From JBCCXL01 sp039191605 (GTDB lineage: Bacteria; Acidobacteriota; Thermoanaerobaculia; Multivoradales; JAHZIX01), in the NCBI GenBank assembly GCA_039191605.1, contig JBCCXL010000019.1, forward strand, positions 1 to 64,000: 64,000 nucleotides of DNA, in the 5' to 3' direction. The notes beneath the pieces were generated by a model that worked only from the letters and a program-made list of their open reading frames with translations, did no database searches and was not told the DNA's origin. Of the stretch, positions 58,601 through 64,000 are shown piece after piece; the stretch's first letter is position 1, and every line of letters begins with the position of its first letter. The translations under genes and the position numbers were made by a program.

Positions 58601-59795
58601 CCGCCTCCCAGCGCGGATCCAGATCCGGCACGTGGAGCCGGGGCGAGGGCGCCGGCTCCTGCAGCCTCTTGACCGCCGTGGACAGGGCGTTTTCTCCCTG
58701 GAAAGGCATTTGTCCGGTGATCATTTCGAAGAGCACCACGCCGAGGGCGTAGATATCCACCGCAGCGGTGATCTCGTCTCCCCTCACCTGCTCCGGCGCC
58801 ATGTAGGCGGGAGTGCCGATCACCGAATCCACCAGGGTCAGGGCGGAGGCTCCCCCATCCCCCGGCGCGCCGCGAGCGAGCCCGAAATCCGTGATCACCG
58901 CGCGCGGGGATCCGCCAGGCTCCGCGGCCGGCACCAGCATCACGTTGGCGCTCTTGAAGTCGCGATGAATCACCCCCACCTGATGGGCAGCCTGGAGACC
59001 GTCGGCCATCTGCTGCACCAGGGGCAGCGCTTCCTCCACTCCCAAAGGGCCCTGGTCCTGAATGCGCTGGGCCAGGGTGTTGCCGGGCAGCAGCTCCATG
59101 GAGAGGAAGAGCAGCTCCTCCCCGGATTGCGCAACGTGGCGGGAAACGTCGTAGATGCGGCAGATATTCGGATGGGTCACCCGGCGAGCGAGCTGAATCT
59201 CGCGGCGGAAGCGATCCATCGCCAGCTGATCCCGTGCCGCCTCCGGGCGCACCGTCTTGAGGGCCACTCGCCCGGCGAGCTCCAGGTCTTCCGCCTCGTA
59301 GACCTCGCCCATGCCCCCCTCGGCGAGGAAGCGCACGATGCGGTAGCGCTGGGCTAAGACGGTGTCCACCTCCAGCGCCCGGCGCGGCGAGAAGGCGCGG
59401 GCCCCGGAGCCGGCGGAAGGATCGCCGGGCAGCAGCCCGGGAGCGGTCAGCTCGATGGAGGGAGCGGAAGAGTCCGGCGGCGCCGGAATCCCCGGCGCGG
59501 ACCCGACGTCCAGAGTCTTCTGCTGGCTATCCGCCCGCCGAGGGGGCACAGCAGGAGAAGGAGCGGAAGAGCCCGCGGATCCCCCCCCAGCAGCCGGCCC
59601 ACCAGACGACGAGGGGGTACCGGGCGCAGCGGTATCCGGTGGCACCGGAACCTTCGGGGCCCCGGGCCGGCGCACCAAAAAAGCCGTCTCGCACACCGAG
59701 CAGCGCACCTTGACCCGCTGGCTCACGCCCGCCGGCAGCCGCAGCTGGAGGCGGGTGGAGCACGAAGGGCAGGTGACGGTTACACGAGACGGCAT
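55617..59795 (-). CDS. Zinc-ribbon Ser/Thr protein kinase with TPR region
   Basis: 1392 residues from the ATG at 59795, where the MJ0042-type zinc ribbon starts at once (VTCPSCSTRLQLRL, VRCSVCETAFLV); the frame is open 30 codons further up. Kinase about 165-430: FLAEGGMGEVYEAED, VALKTV, HRDFKSANVML, ITDFGLARG, YMAPEQVRGDE, YALGVVLFEMI. HRDFKS replaces the usual HRDLKP but the catalytic Asp, Lys and Asn are kept. A Pro/Ser/His-rich linker includes five SHPSMA-type repeats (15-bp DNA units). One membrane helix (FTIVGLLVLILLTALFGW) leads to a TolB-like segment (ISQRPTVAVLALENLSSN) and many TPRs (FALTNLANLHVGQADFDSAA, VLNNFASLMVAKGKLERADE). A membrane signalling kinase; the target is not indicated. 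Confidence 0.93.
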   Translation of the reverse strand: MPSRVTVTCPSCSTRLQLRLPAGVSQRVKVRCSVCETAFLVRRPGAPKVPVPPDTAAPGTPSSSGGPAAGGGSAGSSAPSPAVPPRRADSQQKTLDVGSAPGIPAPPDSSAPSIELTAPGLLPGDPSAGSGARAFSPRRALEVDTVLAQRYRIVRFLAEGGMGEVYEAEDLELAGRVALKTVRPEAARDQLAMDRFRREIQLARRVTHPNICRIYDVSRHVAQSGEELLFLSMELLPGNTLAQRIQDQGPLGVEEALPLVQQMADGLQAAHQVGVIHRDFKSANVMLVPAAEPGGSPRAVITDFGLARGAPGDGGASALTLVDSVIGTPAYMAPEQVRGDEITAAVDIYALGVVLFEMITGQMPFQGENALSTAVKRLQEPAPSPRLHVPDLDPRWEAVILRCLEQEASARYAEAPQVVTDLKGSGVSYSFASNPAAGPSGGAPWGAPGPGSQASRSQPSMAGGSAPGAAASHPSMADPSPSHPSMAHPSMAHPSMAHPSMAHPSMAHGEGMQAPGSHPSLTSSVHGAPSPSGQHSVHGAFPAAAGGAGAGAKPRSRSRDRFTIVGLLVLILLTALFGWRQVARWQEGRLAMLGDEALLERAISQRPTVAVLALENLSSNVEDDWIGTAAAELLGAELGSGDLRTVPAESIARARRELVLESGSSLDAAEDPSTTTSLLTAVGAQYLVDGTFLATAEGDQGGTLRMDVALQDRGGSPLASVSRTGGKEELLSLVAAVGEELRQALNANPGGERGALALAALPEDPGARRLYVEGLEQLRAQHPLEARDLLREAVAAAPESALARAALADAWAALGHLETAQQEARQALTLAAGLPQEEALWIEARYLELSGEWLPAAELYRQLWHAFPDDPDYALKVADSLTNAGRGDEALSTLSVLRRLVTELEDPRLDLAEARAAAAVGDFERQLSAAEAAAVRAQEAGAGLLRAEARVLEASALRNLGGNDEAALAAAREGESLYAAAGDQPGLAFALTNLANLHVGQADFDSAAEGFGRAAEIYRERGDGAGLARSQNALALVAKRQGRLDEAQTLYEQCLELCRELGNELMEAPVLNNFASLMVAKGKLERADELFQRALELQRRGGNRSGEATVLDNIGVVQRKQGQVTEAVRVHREALTLHGETENRPAEVATLSNLARALVAGGEIELASLEAEKAVALARELDQEGLLARALEAQGEALAAKGELEAAADNFRRAVEIYRQRGDSARVARAQLGLARRQLELGELIAAQEQASLASDALRSEGAVDDLATALAVEARSIVLQGDLDSAEERLEEAQRQADVSSNAETRGEVLLARAAVEGRRGRLGQALDELDEALRLLGESSHRSLQLSLRLARLEAALEAGRGDAEGERSLFEGLAREQGFELLAQRAAEL
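58277..58385. repeat. In-frame 15-bp minisatellite in the kinase gene
   Basis: About seven units of GCCATCGACGGATGA (five exact in a row), encoding PSMAH on the minus strand. Confidence 0.9.
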
Positions 59796-60133
59796 GGCGA
59801 ACGACGAAGGATCTCGGAGAGCGAAGGGAGCCGCTGGAAGGCTCTTCGCGGGGCTGCGATCGCCGGACGGCGGACCCACCGGCACCAGAATTGAGACTCG
59901 AGTCGAGGAACGTTGCTCATCTTAGCAGCCCGCCTCAACTTCGCCGCGGCTTCCGCGGCAAGAAGCACCGGGTGATAGCGAGCTCCAGAGTCGCCATTGA
60001 CTAGAGTCACCGTTGACTTTAGCCACCACCCCGCGACGGCACCACAGATCCAAGGAACTAGAGCGGGAGAACTAGAGGTCTCTGGGCGGTCCGGTGGCGA
60101 TGGGCTGAGCGGAGATGCCTCGCCTTAGCGTCA
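59796..60133. other. Intergenic region upstream of the zinc-ribbon kinase
   Basis: 338 bp. It includes a short direct repeat (GAGTCGCCATTGACTA / GAGTCACCGTTGACTT at about 59988-60020). No gene or clear promoter seen. Confidence 0.4.
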
Positions 60134-63100
60134 TCAGCCCGCCAGCAGCGCCCGGGCCTGCTGGGCAATACGGCGATAACCGCGAGCCTCGCTCTCTTCG
60201 TTCAATACCTCCAGGCGCTGGCGACCGGCCTGGGGCAAGTCCCCTTCGAGCTCCACGGCGCCGAGGTAGAGCCGGGCCTCCAGCGCCAGCAGCGCCCAAT
60301 CCTCTACCAGGGCGCTGCGCCGCAGCCGCTCCAGCAGCCTCGTCGCCCGCTCCCGGTCCCCCTCGGCGGCGGCGATCCGGGCGTCCATCAGATCGACCGT
60401 GAAGCGAATTCTGGCATCGGACGCGCTGGCCCGGCGCTGCGCCAGTGAAACCGACTGCCGCGCCTCCGCCAGCTCTCCCGCGAGCAGCTGAGCCCACGCC
60501 GAGAGCAGTCGAATCTCGACCTCCCGGTCGCGATCCTCCGCCCCCAGCAGCTCCAGCGCCGTTTCGGCACGCCCGGCGACGGCCTCGGCAACCTGGGCCG
60601 GCGGCGGGCCCAGTCCCATTTCCGCCTCTTCCAAATCGAGGCGCGCCAGCTTCAGCTGCACGTCGAGGCTCGCCGAGTCCGTCGCCCCGAGCTCCCGCGC
60701 TTCCCCGTAGAGGCGACGAGCTCCCTGGCGATCCCCCTGGAGATGCAGCACTCCTCCAAGAGCCTGGAGGATCTCCAGCTCCAAATTCACGCCGCCGGAA
60801 AGGTCCTCGGCCCCCTCGCCGGAGCCCTCCCGCTGAGGCCCCGCCGACAAGGCCTGCGCCAGCTCCAGAGCCTCCCTCAGGCTGGTCTCCGAGGCGAGGA
60901 ATTGTTCCCGCACCGCGAGCACCGAGCCGAGGGTCATCAGGGTCCGCGCCCGAGCCTCCGTATCCCGGGCGGGCCGGGTCGCCAGGGAGCGCCGCAGCAG
61001 GCCTTCCGACCGGCCCGCCCGGCCGCTGTCCAGCTGCACCCGCGCCGCCCGCTCGTAGCCGTCCGCCAGTCGCCCCGGGGATTGCAGCCGCTGCAGCAGG
61101 GCGAGGGCGGCCTCTAGATCCTCTCCCGCTTCCTTGTCCTGATCCTGAGCAGCCCGCAGAGCGCCGCGCCGCAGCAGAGCATCGGCGGCGTCGGCGAGCA
61201 GGCCGAGGCGCCGGAAGCTCTCCAGGGCGCTGGTATAGGCGGCCTCCGCCGAGCGCGGGTCGTCCATCCGCCGCTGCGCCTCCGCCAGGGTGAGGGCTGC
61301 GCGGGCGGTGCCCGCCGCTTCCCTGGCGCTACGCAGCTGCTGCTGAGCCTCGGTAGCATCATCCCTCGCCGCCGAGGCAAGGCCGAGGCGCTGACGCGCC
61401 TGGGAGCGCTGAATCAAGGCCCAGCCTCGCCAGCTCCCAGCCCCTCGCTCGTCGGCGGTGACGAGGGCCCGCTCCGCCGCCGCCAGCTGCGCCTCCCCGT
61501 CCTTCGCCAGCGCCACCACCCGGGCGCGCGCCAGCCAGCGCTGGGGATCGGATTCGGAAGTCGCCGCCTCCACCACCTCCAGAGCCCGCAGGGCGTCGTC
61601 GTCGAAGCCCCGCTGGAGGGCGATCTCCAAGGCTTCCAGGGCCACGTCCCGATCCGGAGGGATCGCCGGTCCCCTCACCCGAGCGCGCTGCAGCAGGTCT
61701 TCGATGGCCTTTCGGGGCTTGCCCTCGAGATTCAGGATCCGCCCTTCCCACAGGCTGCGGTGGCTCTCCGGGGCCGCCGCCAGGGCGGTCTCCGCCGCCG
61801 TCAGCGCTGCTCCCTGCTCCCCCCGCAGCGCCAGCGCCCGGGCCCGAAGCGCCAGCGGTGCATAGGCCTCTGGCTCGATCTGTAGCGCCTGCTCCAGCCG
61901 GCCCAGGGCTCCCTCCAGATCGCCGCGATGGAAGCGCCCCGCTCCTTCCGCCCATCGTCTCAGGGCGCTGGCCTGCTTCGGTAACCCAGCGGCCATCACC
62001 AGCTCCGGCACCGCTTCGCGGGAAGATTCCAGCGGCGTAGCGAGGGCCGCCGCGGCGCGCACCGACAGCTCCGGCAGAGCCTCCGGGGCGAGGGTTTCCT
62101 CCACCAGCGCCGCCGGCTCTTCCTCTTTCTGCGCCCCGCTCTCGGCGCGCCACAGCTCCAACCGCCACCGCACCGCACCGACCCCCTCCAGGCGATAGGA
62201 GCCCACCACCAGCCAGCGCACCCCCAGGCGCTCCGCCAGGGCCTGGCGCGCCAGCGCATCCGGCAGCTCCGGCGGCGGCGCATCCACCTCTCCACCGAGG
62301 GCAACCCCTCGCCGGGCGTCCAGGCTGATGCCGAGATCCCGCAGCCCGCGGTGCACTTCTTCGGAGGAGAGGACGAGGAGATCCACCCGCGGCTCCAGCT
62401 CCTGGGGCAGAGCCTCCGCCAGCGCCCACGACAGCCAGCCGTCGGACGCCGCGCCGCCGAGGTTGGCGGGGGGAATCACCGCCAGGCCCACTCGATCCGC
62501 CGTCACCCGAGGGACCGAGGAGGGATCCCGGGTCCACCACCAGGCGAAGGCCGCCGCCGAGATCATCAAGATCAGCAGCCAGGTGGCGACGCGCTGAAGG
62601 GCCGAGGCCTGCTGGCTTTTTCGCCGCGCCTGCCGCCGGTAGCGGGTGCCGAAGATGCCCCGCCGCCCTCGACCGCGACCCGACGAGCGGGAGCGCCGAC
62701 GGGCGGAGGGCCGAGACCGCGGAGCCTGCGATTCGTCGGCGACCCCAGCATCCGCCTTGGGATACGCCGGTGCAGCTTCCGGTGCACCAACCTCTGGCGC
62801 TGCCCCTGAGACGTCCTCTGAGACTTCCTCTGAGACGTCCCCTGAGCTTGCGCCTGAACCTACCGGCGATTCTGCATCGTCCAGAGGAACGACTCTCGTC
62901 GAATCCAGCTCATTCAGCCCAGCGGGCATCGAGCCGGCAGCGGCCACCGGTGGATCGACAGAGGGCAGTGCGGCAGACGGTGACTCGGTAGATGACGGTT
63001 CGGCAGATGCCGGTGCAGCAGATGCCGGTGCGGCAGATGCCGGTGCAGCAGATGGCGGTTCGGCAGATGCCGGTGCAGCAGATGCCGGTGCGGCAGATGC

Positions 63101-64000
63101 CGGTGCCGGGAGCCTGCCGTCCTCCGCCCCGTCGAAGGCCGAAACCGGCACGGTATCCGCGGCGCCAAGGGCTGCAAGCTCCGCAGCGACCTGCGCGGCA
63201 ACCACCGAGGAGGCTCCAGCGGCACCCCGGGCAGGGGCGGGATCAGAAGCAGCGGGCTCGTCCAGCAGCTCGTCCCGCAAACCAAAGGCGGCATACAGCC
63301 CACCTCCCACCCCGGCGCCGCCGCTCTCCCCTTCCTCGCCGGGATCCTGGAGTCCCGCCGACGGAGCCGGCTCCTGAAGTCCCGCCGATGCGGAGAGCCC
63401 GGCCTCGGACGGCTCGGCCCTGGAGTCGGTCAATCCGCCGCCTCCGGCTTCCTCGCCCACCGCGGCATTGGGGCTCGCGGCGGAAGAGTCCCCTGGATGC
63501 AGGGATTCCGCTACCGCCGGGCTCTCGAAGGGAAGATCCAGGGGGAGGGAATCGAGACCGGCAGCGGTATCGGCATCAGCGCCGACACCGGCATCGGCCT
63601 GTCGCCGCGGCGGCAGGGGCTCGATCTGCGCATCGGGTAGAGGAATCGACGCCACCACGGCGGAGGGCGGCGGCGGCGAATCCAGCAGCAGCCACGGCGG
63701 GGCGGCCTCGAGGGCGGGCGCTGAAACGCCTGCGGCCGGGCCGCTGGATGCTGGGCCGCTGGATGCTGGGCTGCTGGATGCTGGACTGCTGGGGCCTGGC
63801 CCTCCAGAGGTCTCAGGGCGAGGGCCTAGAGCACTGGATCCCCTTGGGGAAGCGGCGGGTGACGGCGGGCGGGGCTCAGGCTGGCTTGGATTAGGTTGGG
63901 CTGGATTGGGCTGGCCCGGGCTGGATTGGGCCGACCCGGGATGGGTTGGGCTGACCTGGCTTCGGCTGCTCTGCGTCTTGGCCGTCGCCCCGGCATCGCC
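60134..64000 (-). CDS. Large TPR membrane protein (N-terminus beyond right edge)
   Basis: At least 1288 residues. I extended it to the window edge because the frame has no stop upstream of 63658 and the sequence keeps the Pro/Ser/Ala composition of a linker (PPWLLLDSPPPPSAV). The visible part is a disordered region with tandem PASAAPASAEPPSA-type repeats up to about residue 420, a basic stretch, a membrane helix (ATWLLILMISAAAFAWWW), then a domain with VGLAVIPPANLGGAASDGWL, which resembles the TolB-like segment of Ser/Thr-kinase-TPR proteins, and TPRs to the end (ALQIEPEAYAPLALRARALA). No kinase motif is in the visible part. By analogy with the neighbouring kinase, a zinc ribbon and/or kinase could lie off the edge (inference). 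Confidence 0.8.
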   Translation of the reverse strand, partial: GDAGATAKTQSSRSQVSPTHPGSAQSSPGQPNPAQPNPSQPEPRPPSPAASPRGSSALGPRPETSGGPGPSSPASSSPASSGPASSGPAAGVSAPALEAAPPWLLLDSPPPPSAVVASIPLPDAQIEPLPPRRQADAGVGADADTAAGLDSLPLDLPFESPAVAESLHPGDSSAASPNAAVGEEAGGGGLTDSRAEPSEAGLSASAGLQEPAPSAGLQDPGEEGESGGAGVGGGLYAAFGLRDELLDEPAASDPAPARGAAGASSVVAAQVAAELAALGAADTVPVSAFDGAEDGRLPAPASAAPASAAPASAEPPSAAPASAAPASAAPASAEPSSTESPSAALPSVDPPVAAAGSMPAGLNELDSTRVVPLDDAESPVGSGASSGDVSEEVSEDVSGAAPEVGAPEAAPAYPKADAGVADESQAPRSRPSARRRSRSSGRGRGRRGIFGTRYRRQARRKSQQASALQRVATWLLILMISAAAFAWWWTRDPSSVPRVTADRVGLAVIPPANLGGAASDGWLSWALAEALPQELEPRVDLLVLSSEEVHRGLRDLGISLDARRGVALGGEVDAPPPELPDALARQALAERLGVRWLVVGSYRLEGVGAVRWRLELWRAESGAQKEEEPAALVEETLAPEALPELSVRAAAALATPLESSREAVPELVMAAGLPKQASALRRWAEGAGRFHRGDLEGALGRLEQALQIEPEAYAPLALRARALALRGEQGAALTAAETALAAAPESHRSLWEGRILNLEGKPRKAIEDLLQRARVRGPAIPPDRDVALEALEIALQRGFDDDALRALEVVEAATSESDPQRWLARARVVALAKDGEAQLAAAERALVTADERGAGSWRGWALIQRSQARQRLGLASAARDDATEAQQQLRSAREAAGTARAALTLAEAQRRMDDPRSAEAAYTSALESFRRLGLLADAADALLRRGALRAAQDQDKEAGEDLEAALALLQRLQSPGRLADGYERAARVQLDSGRAGRSEGLLRRSLATRPARDTEARARTLMTLGSVLAVREQFLASETSLREALELAQALSAGPQREGSGEGAEDLSGGVNLELEILQALGGVLHLQGDRQGARRLYGEARELGATDSASLDVQLKLARLDLEEAEMGLGPPPAQVAEAVAGRAETALELLGAEDRDREVEIRLLSAWAQLLAGELAEARQSVSLAQRRASASDARIRFTVDLMDARIAAAEGDRERATRLLERLRRSALVEDWALLALEARLYLGAVELEGDLPQAGRQRLEVLNEESEARGYRRIAQQARALLAG
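62968..63107. repeat. In-frame minisatellite encoding Ala/Pro/Ser repeats
   Basis: About nine imperfect 15-bp units of the type GCAGATGCCGGTGCG. They encode PASAA/PASAE on the minus strand. Confidence 0.85.
63738..63791. repeat. In-frame 15-bp repeat at the edge of the TPR gene
   Basis: About three and a half copies of GCCGCTGGATGCTGG, encoding PASSx on the minus strand. Less regular GGCTGGATTGG-type units continue at 63880-63950. Confidence 0.75.

Noticed and set aside
1..64000. tRNA, rRNA and CRISPR arrays
   Set aside because: Gaps between genes were read for cloverleaf ends, rRNA-like blocks and regularly spaced repeats; the only tandem array (37361-37452) has no spacers.

Overview
The window is a high-GC bacterial chromosome segment with long coding runs on the minus strand. 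No rRNA, tRNA, CRISPR array, phage gene, transposase gene or replication origin was recognised. Large Ser/Thr kinases fused to TPR arrays, an MJ0042-type zinc-ribbon kinase, an FHA/AAA+ regulator, a YyaL-type DUF255 protein, Lnt (so a diderm with lipoproteins), SPOR protein and large secreted RHS/Ig-like proteins suggest an Acidobacteriota-like organism, perhaps Thermoanaerobaculia. A myxobacterium-like genome is the alternative. This is inference, because no ribosomal marker lies in the window.

Layout. 1-4233: a secreted RHS/YD-repeat protein running off the left edge. 4272-4503: a small, probably frameshifted gene. 4968-15411: one tightly coupled minus-strand operon of eight ORFs. In order of transcription these are a Trypco2-like protein, a trypsin-like protease, a MoxR-type AAA+ ATPase, a degenerate-vWA (SAV_2336-N-like) protein carrying two FGE-sulfatase-fold (C-type-lectin-like) modules, and then further genes with four more such modules. 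15540-16736: a Fic-domain protein with a 19-bp palindrome at its predicted promoter. 16971-23207: a beta-propeller protein, an orphan antitoxin-like protein and several secreted or membrane proteins of unknown role. 23798-26818: Ser/Thr kinase-TPR. 26926-29841: a metallo-beta-lactamase-fold protein, a beta-barrel-like protein and a divergent HxlR regulator. 30143-36965: two giant paralogous secreted proteins. 36966-37883: a repeat-rich intergenic region. 37884-39698: FHA/sigma-54-type AAA+ regulator. 39740-52801: cell-envelope and housekeeping genes (GT39-like, GT4, prfB with its programmed frameshift, lnt, SPOR protein, O-antigen-ligase-like, YyaL-DsbD fusion). 53035-55591: secreted LolA-like protein, MOSC protein, Dps and a small membrane protein. 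55617-64000: two large TPR proteins, one a Ser/Thr kinase, the other cut by the right edge.

The most striking signal is in the 4968-15411 operon. It has the protein set of the MoxR-vWA-protease biological-conflict systems. The last 37 codons of its FGE-fold modules show the signature of diversity-generating-retroelement (DGR) variable regions. Four copies (6721-6831, 7840-7950, 8778-8888, 9666-9776) are collinear with no indels. Their scaffold codons are nearly identical at the DNA level. About 15 codons vary, mostly at first and second positions while the third base stays fixed, which is what adenine mutagenesis of AAC/CAG/CAC/TAC template codons would leave. I found no reverse transcriptase, Avd or template repeat in the window, so they would have to lie elsewhere or be lost. 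Nearly identical 104-bp repeats at the module junctions, where coupled genes overlap as ATGA, indicate that the array also grows by module duplication.

Other signals are the textbook prfB frameshift, palindromic operator candidates at fic and hxlR, two dispersed intergenic repeat families, in-frame 15-bp minisatellites in several genes, an AAA+ regulator with a degenerate GAFTGA loop, and a YyaL-DsbD fusion.
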